Part shown: positions 17,254 to 26,447 of the stretch, in pieces
How positions within the stretch are numbered: the first letter of the stretch is position 1
How the letters are laid out: each line of letters begins with the position of its first letter
Source: Bacteroidales bacterium
GTDB taxonomy: Bacteria; Bacteroidota; Bacteroidia; Bacteroidales; JAADJA01
DNA: 64,000 nt
Assembly: GCA_030596605.1 (NCBI GenBank)
Contig: JAUVJI010000001.1
Location: 1 to 64,000 of the forward strand
Direction of reading: 5' to 3'
Translations under genes and position numbers: made by a program
Notes under the pieces: generated by a model
What the model saw: only the letters and a program-made list of their open reading frames with translations
Database searches by the model: none
What the model was told of the DNA's origin: nothing

Positions 17254-18522
17254 ATGCGATTTGAAGAATTAAAAATTATTGAGCCCATACAAAAAGCCAT
17301 CAAGACTGAAGGTTACGTGCTTCCAACTCCAATCCAGGTAAAATCTATCCCGATTTTATTGAACGGAAAAGACCTGCTTGGAAGCGCTCAAACCGGAACA
17401 GGTAAAACTGCAGCATTTGCCATTCCTATCCTGCAACACCTTTTTCTTGATGAAGAAAAGAATTATCAATCAACTAAAATAAAAGCACTCATTGTAACCC
17501 CTACACGTGAACTGGCAATTCAGATTGCTGAAAGCTTTACAGCGTACGGAAGATTTACAGGAGTAAAAAATACGGTTGTTTTTGGAGGGGTAAAGCAAGG
17601 TTCACAAACAGATGCACTCCGTAAAGGTGTAGATGTGCTGGTAGCTACACCAGGCCGGCTTCTGGACCTGATGGATCAAGGATACATAAACCTCATGGAT
17701 ATTCAATACTTTGTATTGGATGAAGCTGACCGCATGCTCGACATGGGTTTTATTAATGACATCAGAAAAATAATTGCCAAATTACCCCGGAAACGGCAAT
17801 CAATATTTTTTTCGGCTACCATGCCCGATAACATTGTGGGACTATCGAAAAAGATACTGACAAATCCTGAAAAAGTGGATGTTAGCCCCATTTCTTCAAC
17901 CGCTGAAACCATTAAGCAATATTTGTATTATACCAATAGATCGAACAAGAAAGACTTACTTTTTCATATCCTTAAAGATCAGGAAATTGACCAGATTTTG
18001 CTTTTTTCCAGGACAAAACACGGAGCCGACAGGATAGCTCGCAACCTTAAAAAAAAGAAGATCAAGTCTGATTCCATACATGGCGACAGGGCTCAGAATC
18101 AACGACAAAAAGCATTGTTGCAATTCAAAGCAGGCATTATCAGGGTGTTGGTTGCCACCGATATTGCTGCCAGGGGTATCGATATTGACAAACTTAAGTA
18201 TGTCATCAATTACGATATCCCGAATATTGCAGAAACCTATGTTCACCGCATTGGCCGGTCGGGTAGGGCAGGGGAAGATGGTATTGCTATATCCCTTTGC
18301 GAACCCGAAGAAAATGTTTATGTTAAGGACATTGAGAAATTAATAAATCTTAGAATAGAAGTTGTTAAAGAAAATCCATTTCCGCAGACCGAAAAGCCTA
18401 TGAATGAAAAAGAGAAAAAGGAATGGGAAAAGGAAAAACAAAGAAGAAAACAAGAATTCTTTGCCGCCAGAAATAAAAACCAAAGCAGACCAAATTCATC
18501 AAGATTTTCCAGGAATAGATAG
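17254..18522 (+). CDS. rhlE: DEAD-box RNA helicase, RhlE-like
   Basis: 422 residues with all core motifs in order: Q motif (PTPIQVKSIPILL), motif I AQTGTGKT, Ia PTRELAIQI, II DEAD, III SAT, V ARGIDI and VI HRIGRSGR. A short, basic, Arg/Asn-rich C-terminal tail (RNKNQSRPNSSRFSRNR) is typical of RhlE-group helicases and helps bind RNA. It probably acts in ribosome assembly or cold-stress RNA remodelling. It is monocistronic, with its own promoter. Confidence 0.93.
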   Translation: MRFEELKIIEPIQKAIKTEGYVLPTPIQVKSIPILLNGKDLLGSAQTGTGKTAAFAIPILQHLFLDEEKNYQSTKIKALIVTPTRELAIQIAESFTAYGRFTGVKNTVVFGGVKQGSQTDALRKGVDVLVATPGRLLDLMDQGYINLMDIQYFVLDEADRMLDMGFINDIRKIIAKLPRKRQSIFFSATMPDNIVGLSKKILTNPEKVDVSPISSTAETIKQYLYYTNRSNKKDLLFHILKDQEIDQILLFSRTKHGADRIARNLKKKKIKSDSIHGDRAQNQRQKALLQFKAGIIRVLVATDIAARGIDIDKLKYVINYDIPNIAETYVHRIGRSGRAGEDGIAISLCEPEENVYVKDIEKLINLRIEVVKENPFPQTEKPMNEKEKKEWEKEKQRRKQEFFAARNKNQSRPNSSRFSRNR

Positions 18523-18669
18523 AAATGAAGTAAATAGGCTCCAGATTTCTCCATGAGAAGTGTCTGCTGGATCATATGGTATTCATTCCTTCATTTGGAA
18601 GTTGGAAGGATCACAAATCTGGAAGAGCACTGGGGATCTAATTTATATTGCTAAATCCAATAAATAATT

Positions 18670-18709
18670 ACTGTTATCCCGCAAATATTACAGGATAACA
18701 GTATATTTG
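18670..18709 (+). promoter_or_regulatory. Inverted repeat overlapping a -7 box upstream of the secreted protease
   Basis: ACTGTTATCC (18670-18679) and GGATAACAGT (18693-18702) form a perfect 10-bp inverted repeat with a 13-bp spacer. The right arm touches TATATTTG (18702-18709), a TAnnTTTG -7 box, and a further GGATAA half-site follows at 18713. The position fits a repressor operator for the protease gene. An alternative is a terminator for the helicase, but no T-run follows. Confidence 0.5.
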
Positions 18710-18776
18710 TATGGGATAAAACGGGTTGTGCAACATTAAAAAACGAGTAATTGAATCAATTATTAATATAGAAAAT

Positions 18777-19889
18777 ATGAAAAGTTTAATCTTATTATTC
18801 TTTTGTTTAACTGTTAGCCTAAGCTATGGCCAATACAATATTACTAAAACTGAATATACTGAATCAAAAATCAGAGAATATCTCGATACAACTAATGTTG
18901 ATCCCGTTGAAGGAATTTACAAGTATGTTGGTGATAACAACGAATACAGACTAGGAATCGTTAAATCTGAATATTTATATTTAGTCATTCTACTTGAATC
19001 AAATCAAGCCAAATGGAAAACAGGTGACGTTAAAGCTTATATAGAGCCTTCAGCAATAGAAAATGTTTATTCATTGCGTTGGATAATGGGTGACAAGACA
19101 ACTAAAAAGGAAACAGTTGCCTTTACGAAAACTCCTGGTCTAATCGAATTTAATTTATCGGGAAGTTCTTTTCTATTAAAACTTTATCCAAAATTAGACC
19201 CCGCCAAGAATGAGAATTCAAAAGAAAATTCACTTGTGTCAAGTGGAAGTGGTTTTTTTATCTCAAAAGACGGTTACATAGCTACCAATGCTCACGTTGT
19301 AAAAGATGGGGTTGTTTATGAAATCACAGTTAATAACGATTCCGATATATCAATTAAATATAATGCGAAGGCGATTCTTATTGATGAAGTTAACGATGTA
19401 GCGATACTTAAAATCGAAGATGAAAACTATATTGATTTTAATCAAATTCCGTATTCAATTGAAACATCGACAAAAATAGGAGAAGAAGTATTTACAATAG
19501 GATATCCATTAAGTTCATTGATGGGCAATAATTTCAAAGTCTCAAATGGAATTATAAATGCCAATACAGGAATACAGGATGATGTTAGATTTATACAAAT
19601 ATCCACACCTATACAAGCTGGAAATTCTGGTGGGCCTTTATTTAATAAAGACGGTAATATAGTGGGACTTACAACGTCGAAATTAAACGAAGATGCTATT
19701 GGACAAACAGTTGAAAATGTCAATTATGCAATTAAAGCGAACTATTTAGTAACCTTATCTAATATGCTTCCTAATTTAAATTTGAATGTAAATAAACAAT
19801 TATCTATTAGCAATGCGCAACAAGTTGGTTTGGAGGAACAAGTGAGAACTCTAAAAAACTATGTTTGCCTTATAAGAGTATTTAAGTAA
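18777..19889 (+). CDS. Secreted trypsin-like (DegP/HtrA-type) serine protease
   Basis: About 370 residues from the ATG at 18777, which gives a clean signal peptide (MKSLILLFFCLTVSLSYGQ). An upstream TTG would spoil it. The chymotrypsin-fold triad is visible: His in ATNAHVVKDG, Asp in NDVAILKIED, Ser in AGNSGGPLFN. There is no PDZ domain, so it is not a classical DegP. A ~125-residue N-terminal region before the protease domain is unassigned. The predicted location is the periplasm or surface. It is single and followed by inverted repeat A. Confidence 0.85.
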   Translation: MKSLILLFFCLTVSLSYGQYNITKTEYTESKIREYLDTTNVDPVEGIYKYVGDNNEYRLGIVKSEYLYLVILLESNQAKWKTGDVKAYIEPSAIENVYSLRWIMGDKTTKKETVAFTKTPGLIEFNLSGSSFLLKLYPKLDPAKNENSKENSLVSSGSGFFISKDGYIATNAHVVKDGVVYEITVNNDSDISIKYNAKAILIDEVNDVAILKIEDENYIDFNQIPYSIETSTKIGEEVFTIGYPLSSLMGNNFKVSNGIINANTGIQDDVRFIQISTPIQAGNSGGPLFNKDGNIVGLTTSKLNEDAIGQTVENVNYAIKANYLVTLSNMLPNLNLNVNKQLSISNAQQVGLEEQVRTLKNYVCLIRVFK

Positions 19890-19918
19890 GTATCGTTAAA
19901 AACGTTGCACAGCAAAAA

Positions 19919-20019
19919 ATATAGTGCATTTGGCAAATAGTGCTAAAAATTAAAATGACAGAAATAAATATGGTAGTAAATTGAAAGTTTGGAGCTTTAA
20001 AATGCCAAACGTACCATAT
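19919..20019. repeat. Long imperfect inverted repeat A (attC-like)
   Basis: Left arm ATATAGTGCATTTGGCA (19919-19935) pairs with TGCCAAACGTACCATAT (20003-20019) at 14 of 17 positions, with about 67 nt between. Its flanks (ATAGTGCAT, then TAGTGCTA, and TTTAAAATGC before the right arm) recur at 27.9 kb, where the arms differ but still pair. A CCGTTA follows at 20025. It sits between the protease and lipoprotein genes. Confidence 0.6.
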
Positions 20020-20055
20020 TCAAACCGTTATAAATAATCGCAAAAAGACAACGGC

Positions 20056-20466
20056 ATGAAAACAAAGACAATTTTGAAACAGACAGTTAAAACAGTAACA
20101 ATCATATTGATTATATTTTCATTAAATGGTTGCGTATCTGTCAACAAAGTAATGGACTCATGGACGAATCATCATTACAGTGAATTAATTGGTTCTTGGG
20201 GACCTCCCACCCAGGTATATGATGACGGTAATGGAGGTAGAATTTTAATTTATGCATATAATAGGACTTATACAACACCAGGCACATCTACGACCACGAC
20301 TAATGGTTATGGGTATGGGACAGCAACTGCATATGACAACTATATTTGGGGAAATGTGAATACAACTACACAATCCACGACGACGTATAATCCACCTCAA
20401 ACATATCAATATAGTGCTTATAGAATGTTTTATATAAATAAAAATGGTTACGTTTATAAATGGTAA
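20056..20466 (+). CDS. Small lipoprotein with Thr/Tyr/Gly-rich region
   Basis: 136 residues. Basic N-terminus, hydrophobic stretch (TVTIILIIFSL) and lipobox LNGC give a lipoprotein. The next part (SWTNHHYSELIGSWGPPTQV) is a conserved pattern in small bacterial lipoproteins that check 'W-G-x-P' sites. A low-complexity TTTTNGYGYGTATAYDNYIW stretch follows. The function is unknown. It overlaps no other gene, and its stop is 17 bp before the next start, suggesting a two-gene cassette between repeats A and C. Confidence 0.75.
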   Translation: MKTKTILKQTVKTVTIILIIFSLNGCVSVNKVMDSWTNHHYSELIGSWGPPTQVYDDGNGGRILIYAYNRTYTTPGTSTTTTNGYGYGTATAYDNYIWGNVNTTTQSTTTYNPPQTYQYSAYRMFYINKNGYVYKW

Positions 20467-20482
20467 TGGAAAGGATTATAAT

Positions 20483-21250
20483 ATGATATGCAAACTTTGT
20501 CTTAAAGAAAAGCCTTTGATAAAGGCTCATATAATACCTGATTTTCTCTATAAAAATTTAGGATTGTATGAGGCTGATTCAAAAGGACAGGGTCGAATTC
20601 ATGTGGCAAGAATTCAAAATAATAGATTTTATTACAATCCGAAAGGAATTTCAGATGGTGAATATGACCAAAATATTTTATGTTCCAATTGCGATAATGT
20701 GGTTTTACAGGCATATGAAGATTATGCAAAAAAGGTATTGTTTGACGGTAATTATAAATTGCCTGAGTTTCAACACGAGTATATTAAAGATTCCTCATTA
20801 GGCTGTGAATACGGACTTTTCAAGAATGTTGATTATACAAAATTTAAACTTTTTTTATTATCTATTTTTTGGAGGGCAAGCATTTCCGCCAGAGTTTTCT
20901 CTGGAGAAGTAAAATTTGGTGAAAAGATAAATGAAGGTATAAGGAAAATGCTTTTTGATAAAGACCCTAAAGACCCAGAAGATTTCTGCACTATTCTTTA
21001 TTTTCTGAATGAACCAGATATTACTTTAAAACTCATGACAAATTTCAAGAAAATTGAAAATAATAATTCAACGAGATATGCATTTATCGCAGGTGGCATG
21101 ATATTTAAGTTTTTCCTAAATAAAAATGATATTCCCGAAAATCATAAACCTTTCATTTTTTCAAAATCAGGTGAATTAAAAATATTCAATATGCCAAAAG
21201 ATAAAATCAGGCTAACATTAAATGACTTTTTTGAAGAAAAATTATTTTAA
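20483..21250 (+). CDS. Hypothetical protein with HNH-like Cys4 zinc motif
   Basis: 255 residues from the ATG at 20483, where MICKLCLKEKPLIKAHIIP begins. The extended frame would overlap the lipoprotein gene. CKLC near the start and CSNC about 70 residues later form a likely zinc knuckle; AHIIPDF resembles the start of HNH-type folds, but the nuclease His/Asn set is not clear. The rest is helical with a hydrophobic FKLFLLSIFWRASIS helix. It could be a nuclease or a DNA-binding protein of a mobile cassette. It is followed directly by inverted repeat C. Confidence 0.65.
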   Translation: MICKLCLKEKPLIKAHIIPDFLYKNLGLYEADSKGQGRIHVARIQNNRFYYNPKGISDGEYDQNILCSNCDNVVLQAYEDYAKKVLFDGNYKLPEFQHEYIKDSSLGCEYGLFKNVDYTKFKLFLLSIFWRASISARVFSGEVKFGEKINEGIRKMLFDKDPKDPEDFCTILYFLNEPDITLKLMTNFKKIENNNSTRYAFIAGGMIFKFFLNKNDIPENHKPFIFSKSGELKIFNMPKDKIRLTLNDFFEEKLF

Positions 21251-21270
21251 GATGCGACTATTTATAACAG

Positions 21271-21381
21271 CGTGTAGCTTCAATTGCCGAGACAGTGCGA
21301 TTTTTAGCGTTTCTGCATTTAATAAACATTTGTACCGCTTGACAGGAAAGTGCCTTGTAATCGGCAACTGAAAGCTACACG
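21271..21381. repeat. Long imperfect inverted repeat C (attC-like)
   Basis: CGTGTAGCTTCAATTGCCGA (21271-21290) pairs with TCGGCAACTGAAAGCTACACG (21361-21381): two uninterrupted stems split by a small asymmetric bulge. The flanks are TATAACA on the left and CAACACGGTAG on the right. Bulged arms with short core-like flanks are typical of integron attC sites. It lies between the HNH-like gene and the beta-propeller gene. The rest of the 290-bp gap shows no gene. Confidence 0.6.
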
Positions 21382-21540
21382 CAACACGGTAGCTGTCATT
21401 CTCCTCACCGAGATACTCTGTTAAACTCGTAAACAATCGGCAAAAAAATGCATTTAGTATGAGAGAACAGTACATTAGGGACAAATTAGCAACATCACTT
21501 TTTGCTTTAAATCAAGATTTTTAAAATTAAAAGAAGCTTT

Positions 21541-23316
21541 ATGACAAAATTGATTTCCATATTGTCTCTTTTGTGCATCCTGTCTATAAAGGTGCCTGCA
21601 ATTTTTGCCCAGGACAGTAATAAGTATTTTACTTTCAGGATCATTGATCAGAAAACAGGTCGGGGCGTGCCTTTAGTGGAACTTAAAACAAACAATAAGA
21701 TTAGTTATTACACAGATAATAATGGTATCATCGCTTTTTACGAACCGGACCTGATGAATCAGGAAGTTTACTTCCATATCAAGAGTCATGGTTATGAATA
21801 CCCGGCTGATGGTTTAGGATACCGGGGAATAGCGTTGAAGGTAAAACCTGGAGATAGCGCCTTAATAAAAATCAGGCGAATAAATGTTGCTGAACGTCTT
21901 TACCGGATTACAGGGGAGGGTCAATATCATCACAGCCTGCTGGTTGGTTACCCGACTCCTGTTAAACAACCCCGGCTGAGAGGGAAAGTGATGGGCCAGG
22001 ATACATTCGTTGAAACATTATTCAAAGGAAAAATTTACTGGCTCTGGGGCGATACGGATAATCCTTTCTATCCACTTGGTAATTTTGCTACTTCGGGTGC
22101 CACTTCACTACCTCCCTGGGAAGGTGGGATTGATCCTGAAATCGGGGTGGAACTGAACTATTTTGTAAATGACAAGGGATTCAGTAAGAAAATGTGCTCG
22201 TTGGAGGGGCCCGGTCTTGTATGGATGCACTGGCTAACAACTTTAAAAGACAAATCAGGTAATGATAGACTAATTGGTTCCTATACCAGGGTTAAAAATC
22301 TGGAAGAATACTTTGAGCAGGGATTGGTAATGTTCAATGAAACCACCGAACTTTTTGAACCTCTTGTACGATTCGAACTGAATTCCCCACTTTTCCCGGA
22401 CGGTCATTCATTCAGGGCAATGGTAAACGGACAGGAATACCTCTATTTCTCTTTTTCAACCCCATATTCGATTCGTGTTATTGCGGATCTGGAACATGTT
22501 ACAGACCTGTCAGCATACGAAGCCTATACCTGCCTGACTGAAGGAAGCCGGTATGATACCACACACATCAAAATTGACCGTGGTCCTGATGGCCACCCTG
22601 TTTATGGCTGGAAAACCAACACTGAACCCCTGAGGGCAGGGAAAGAACAATTCCTCCTGAAAAAAGGTGAGTTAAAAGTAGGTGAAACATGGTTAAACCT
22701 GCATGATATCCTGACCGGAGATCCGATCATCTCACATTCCGGTTCTGTATTCTGGAATGATTTCCGTAAGAAATGGATCATGATAATGCAACAGGTAAAT
22801 GGAACTTCCTATTTGGGAGAGGTATGGTACGCAGAAGGGGATACGCCTACCGGTCCCTGGATTTATGCACGGAAAATTGTTACCCACGACAATTATACCT
22901 TTTACAATGTCGGGCAACATCCGCTTTTCGATCAGCAAAACGGCAGGCTGATTTATTTTGAAGGGACCTATACCAATAGTTTTTCTGGGAATCCTGAACA
23001 AACACCACGTTACGATTACAATCAGATCATGTACCGTCTTGATCTGAGTGATTCCCTGCTTTTTTTACCTGCACCTGTTTATCGGATTAAAAATAATAAG
23101 ACAAATTACCTTTACCTGCAACGTGAAATGGTTGATTCCATGGATGCATGGGAGCTGATTGAAGATATCCCATTTTTTGCTGTTCCACCTTTCAGGGAAG
23201 TAAAAGGAATGATCCCTGTTTTTGCAGAAAAGGAGAAAGGTAAAATCAGGCTTCAGGTGAAAACATCAGGAGATCAAAGAAAAGCAGAGTATCCGCTTTT
23301 TTTTTGGATTGCCTGA
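21541..23316 (+). CDS. Secreted beta-propeller (glycosidase-like) protein, N-terminal part before a frameshift
   Basis: 591 residues with a signal peptide (LISILSLLCILSIKVPAIFAQ). A carboxypeptidase-regulatory-like domain (about 28-125: FRIIDQKTGRGVPLVEL, SYYTDNNGIIAFYEP) is followed by a propeller-like region with repeated 'fWndfrkkWimi'-type blades (GKIYWLWGDTD, SGSVFWNDFRKKWIMI, NGRLIYFEGTY). This recalls five-bladed GH43/DUF4185 propellers. The predicted role is binding or cleaving carbohydrate outside the cell. The frame ends at 23316 just after a run of nine T. Removing one T joins it to the next 165-residue frame, so the intact protein is probably about 755 residues. Confidence 0.75.
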   Translation: MTKLISILSLLCILSIKVPAIFAQDSNKYFTFRIIDQKTGRGVPLVELKTNNKISYYTDNNGIIAFYEPDLMNQEVYFHIKSHGYEYPADGLGYRGIALKVKPGDSALIKIRRINVAERLYRITGEGQYHHSLLVGYPTPVKQPRLRGKVMGQDTFVETLFKGKIYWLWGDTDNPFYPLGNFATSGATSLPPWEGGIDPEIGVELNYFVNDKGFSKKMCSLEGPGLVWMHWLTTLKDKSGNDRLIGSYTRVKNLEEYFEQGLVMFNETTELFEPLVRFELNSPLFPDGHSFRAMVNGQEYLYFSFSTPYSIRVIADLEHVTDLSAYEAYTCLTEGSRYDTTHIKIDRGPDGHPVYGWKTNTEPLRAGKEQFLLKKGELKVGETWLNLHDILTGDPIISHSGSVFWNDFRKKWIMIMQQVNGTSYLGEVWYAEGDTPTGPWIYARKIVTHDNYTFYNVGQHPLFDQQNGRLIYFEGTYTNSFSGNPEQTPRYDYNQIMYRLDLSDSLLFLPAPVYRIKNNKTNYLYLQREMVDSMDAWELIEDIPFFAVPPFREVKGMIPVFAEKEKGKIRLQVKTSGDQRKAEYPLFFWIA

Positions 23317-23806
23317 ATTGGATAAAAACACACTGGACGGAACATGGGAATGCCTGGTTGATGATTATCCTTTTACTTTGGAACTCGAAACTGATGGCAA
23401 CCTGGTAAAAGGAAAAGTAATCAATGATCATCTGAAAATTGAAAAAGGATTCTTGCAGAATAATCAATTAGAGCTATTCATAAAAGATACAACCAACCAG
23501 GAAACCTTTACGATAAAAGCCTTTTTAAAATCTGGAAACCTGAATGGAGAATACCATGAAATTAAAGACGGGAATACCGGGGTATTTACAGGAAAGCGTT
23601 CGGATGAATTATGGAATCAGTATTTATCGCCAATGGTTGTACCGCTTTATGAATTTCAGGATAAGGATGGGACTTATATCTATTCGGTTGATAGTGAAAA
23701 GGAAGGAATGAAACGATCAGAAAAACCGGTTTGCCGGGTATGGAAAAATCCATCATCCGTGCTTACACTGGATTACAAAGCAAAGCCTGTCCAATTGAAA
23801 AGATAG
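23310..23806 (+). pseudogene. C-terminal part of the same protein, out of frame
   Basis: About 165 codons with coding character but no ATG (only TTG at 23309). With eight rather than nine T in the run ending at 23305, the sequence would read on as AEYPLFFGLPELDKNTLDGT. The segment forms a lipocalin-like beta domain (TWECLVDDYPFTLELETDGN, then KVINDHLKIEKG). The break may be a real mutation, a sequencing or assembly slip, or phase variation by slippage. Confidence 0.7.
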
Positions 23807-23871
23807 GTGATTTAAAATACAAATGCCAGCTAATAATTAAGCAAATTTATAAAACTTGACAAAATGAAAAT

Positions 23872-25422
23872 ATGAAAAGAGTATATCTATTATCAATACT
23901 TATTACATTAATATCAATTGTTAACAGTAATTCGCAGACAACACAAGACTCAACAATTATTGAAACCACTAAAAACAACTATTTCAACGAGGAACTAAAA
24001 GGATTAGTTCTTGATATAGATAAGCAAACAGCACTTCCTTACGCCAATATTTATGTTTTGCACAAAAATAAAGGTGTAATTAGTAATGAGAAGGGCCATT
24101 TCTCGATAAATATTTCGGATTTGGATAAAACCGACACTTTACGTTTTCAATACATTGGCTATAAAACCAGAAACATAACTATTGGTCAATTAGAGACTTC
24201 TTCAGTCGTTTACTTAAAAGAAGAGATCATTAATTTGAGCGAAATATTGATTTTTGGAAGTCCTCCCGACCCGGTAACCATTGTTAAAAAGGTTTTGGAG
24301 AATAAGGATTCGAACTATAAAAGAACAACCAGTAAAAAGCAGACATTTATTCGTGAAAGATACATTTCGGATATTGATGAAATTAGCCTCAATTACAAAA
24401 AAAGTTCAATTACCGAATTGAATAGGGAAATGATAGAATTGGTTGAACAAAAAATACCAAAATATTCTACGTCTTATACAGATTTCTTAGGATATCTTTA
24501 TTTTACTAAAAATCAAGACGATTCTATTACACTAAAAGTTGACCCCATCAGAACCGTATCACTTAAAGATAAAGATATTGCCGAACTTGAACAATTAGTA
24601 TCTGTTTTTGAGAATATTATTGCCGACATTGAAGATAAAGAGTATTGGAAAATAAAAAGTGGGGTTTTCAGTCAAAAACTTGATATGGATGATGAAAATG
24701 ATAAACCTGAAAAAGATTCCCTAAATGAAAAAACAAAAAAACTTTCTTTCTTTAGCAGAAGAGTAGAACATCAACTCGATTATAGTTTATTGGATAATAA
24801 AAATCAATGGGAATTCCTACACAATACCGGTAAATACAAATACACTCTTGCAGGAGGAACCCGCGTTAATGGAGAAGAGGTATATATAATTGATTTTACA
24901 CCTGATAACAACGGGAAATATTTTGGCAGAATGTATATTTCTATAAATACATTTGCATTAATTAGAGCTGATTACGAATATGCTCCGGATAAAACCGGCA
25001 GAGATATTCATCTTTTAGGTGTTGGATATACTGAAAATCAATTTAGTGGTTCAATATATTTTGAGAAAAAAGACAGTAACTATAGGTTAAAGTATTTCTC
25101 TTATAAAACAGGCGCCAATGCCAGTATCGACAGAAACTTGTCTCTAATAAAGAAAAGAAAAAGATTGCTTTTCGATAAAAAATTAAATGAGTTAAAAGTG
25201 GGAATCAATCTCTCAGTTAGATCAGAAGAATCGATTGAATATTTAGTTCTTAATGAAATTGAGATTTCAGAAAAACAATTTTCAGGCTTTAAGCAACAGG
25301 AATATATGGAAATAATATATGTTGATCAATTTGACGACAAATTATGGAGAGGTTTCTCAATAATAGAACCTACCAAACAAATGAAAGAATATAAAAAACA
25401 GGAAGTGAATTATATTGAATGA
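23872..25422 (+). CDS. Secreted carboxypeptidase-regulatory-like domain protein (DUF5686-like)
   Basis: 516 residues with a signal peptide (RVYLLSILITLISIVNSNSQ). A CarboxypepD_reg-like domain follows (about 43-125: KGLVLDIDKQTALPYANIYV, NEKGHFSINI, LRFQYIGYKT). The remaining 380 residues are beta-rich with charged helices and fit proteins found with TonB systems in this phylum (KKTVKKVLENKDSNY-like segment, TRVNGEEVYIIDFTPDNN). The function is unknown; an outer-membrane or surface role is likely. It is 65 bp downstream of the frameshifted propeller gene. Confidence 0.75.
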   Translation: MKRVYLLSILITLISIVNSNSQTTQDSTIIETTKNNYFNEELKGLVLDIDKQTALPYANIYVLHKNKGVISNEKGHFSINISDLDKTDTLRFQYIGYKTRNITIGQLETSSVVYLKEEIINLSEILIFGSPPDPVTIVKKVLENKDSNYKRTTSKKQTFIRERYISDIDEISLNYKKSSITELNREMIELVEQKIPKYSTSYTDFLGYLYFTKNQDDSITLKVDPIRTVSLKDKDIAELEQLVSVFENIIADIEDKEYWKIKSGVFSQKLDMDDENDKPEKDSLNEKTKKLSFFSRRVEHQLDYSLLDNKNQWEFLHNTGKYKYTLAGGTRVNGEEVYIIDFTPDNNGKYFGRMYISINTFALIRADYEYAPDKTGRDIHLLGVGYTENQFSGSIYFEKKDSNYRLKYFSYKTGANASIDRNLSLIKKRKRLLFDKKLNELKVGINLSVRSEESIEYLVLNEIEISEKQFSGFKQQEYMEIIYVDQFDDKLWRGFSIIEPTKQMKEYKKQEVNYIE

Positions 25423-25425
25423 GCC

Positions 25426-25590
25426 CAGTTTCCCTATTTCAACAATTTTCCCGTCCTCAAGCTGGAAGATGGTTTCCTCCACCAGCGATTCCACCACGTT
25501 CTTTATTTCACCCTTGCTCAGAGTTGAATTGTGCGAAATGCGGTCGCACAGTTTTTCAAGATCTACTTTGTCTGAGCTGAATATTAATTT
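25426..25590 (-). pseudogene. Fragment of an HU-family DNA-binding protein
   Basis: Minus-strand reading gives about 55 codons, including KVDLEKLCDRISHNSTLSKG and VEETIFQLEDGKIVEIGKLG, then SF. This is the middle of the Bacteroidota HU-HIG/HU-like family ('...LAKRISEISTVSxxDVxAVLEAL...L..G.IVRLGdFGSF'). There is no start codon, and both ends are lost: the 3' side at the end of the plus-strand gene, the 5' side at the 26-bp repeat at 25591. It is therefore a broken relic beside the transposase unit. Confidence 0.7.
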
Positions 25591-26445
25591 GGCTAAATTT
25601 TATTTTGATGTGCTGGCCATTAAATTGTTTCAAATATCCATAGTATTTTTGATTATTATTTTAAAAGATAATCCTGAAAGGATTTAACATAAAAAGCCCT
25701 GTACGAAGTGCAGGGAAGAATAGCAAAAAGTGAATAAGAAACCCTGCAAGGGTTCAATAAAAAAAATTGACCAATGAGTACTTACACACAAATTCTTTAT
25801 CAGATAGTTTTCGGCACAAAAAATAAAGAGCGGACCATGATAGAATCCGGTCAGGAAAGTCTCTATAAATATATCTGGGGAATCTTGAAAAATAAAAAAT
25901 GTCATTTATATCGCATTGGCGGAATAGAAGATCATATACATATTGTCACACACATACATCCTACTGTTGCGGTTGCATATTTAATAAAAGATATAAAGAT
26001 TGCTTCATCCGATTATATTAAAGCTGAAAATATTTTCCCCAAATTCAATGGTTGGCAAGATGGATATGGAGCATTTACTTACTCAATTTCGGCAAAAGAC
26101 AATTTGATTGAATATGTAGAAAATCAAAAAGAACACCATCAAAAAGTAAGTTTCAGGGACGAATATATCAGTTTGCTAAAAGAACATGGGATTGAATTTG
26201 AGGAGAAATATTTGTTATGATTTTGAACCCCGCAAGGGTTCTATGGCACCCTTTTGCCTATGCTCCCGTATTACTTGGAGCTATTCACATTAAACCACTT
26301 CATGGTTTTACATTGAAAATGAAGTGTTATTGAAAACAAAAAAATAGGTCCATCAATAAAATCCTTCAACCTATTATTGGCTATGGTGTGCACGACTTTT
26401 CTATAGTATAAATCTTTAACCAGCACATCAAAATAAAATTTAGCC
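25591..26445. repeat. 26-bp perfect inverted repeat flanking the Y1 transposase unit
   Basis: GGCTAAATTTTATTTTGATG plus TGCTGG at 25591-25616 recurs as its exact reverse complement at 26420-26445. The ~800-bp interior holds the transposase gene, two hairpins on its left (CCCTG...CAGGG around 25697-25715; AACCCTGCAAGGGTT around 25743-25757) and a matching AACCCCGCAAGGGTT on its right (about 26226-26240). IS200-type elements have hairpin ends and no terminal inverted repeats, so the 26-bp arms probably come from a separate inversion or duplication. Confidence 0.7.
25774..26220 (+). mobile_element. tnpA: Y1 (IS200/REP-associated) transposase gene
   Basis: 148 residues of the IS200/IS605 TnpA fold. 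The HUH metal-binding pair reads EDHIHIVTHIHP (HIH), and the catalytic Tyr lies in a helix near the C-terminus, probably within NLIEYVENQKEHHQ. TYTQILYQIVFGTKNKE at the start is the family's first strand. The gene is flanked closely by near-identical palindromes around AACCCYGCAAGGGTT, which fits single-strand transposition or a REP-associated (RAYT) domesticated system. The length is normal (about 150), so it is probably intact. Confidence 0.85.
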
Positions 26446-26447
26446 AT
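26271..26447 (-). other. Short open frame on the right of the transposase unit, of uncertain reality
   Basis: An ATG at 26447 opens 58 codons (MAKFYFDVLVKDLYYRKVVH...) with plausible amino-acid content; its first nine codons are made from the 26-bp inverted repeat. It ends without a recognisable domain and is probably the start of a gene cut by rearrangement. The rest of 26221-26777 shows only AT-rich DNA and the right hairpin of the transposase unit. Confidence 0.3.

Noticed and set aside
25415-25687. 90-codon plus-strand frame after the DUF5686-like gene.
   Set aside because: The minus strand of the same DNA reads as an HU-family fragment; the plus frame also crosses the 26-bp repeat, so it is not a gene.
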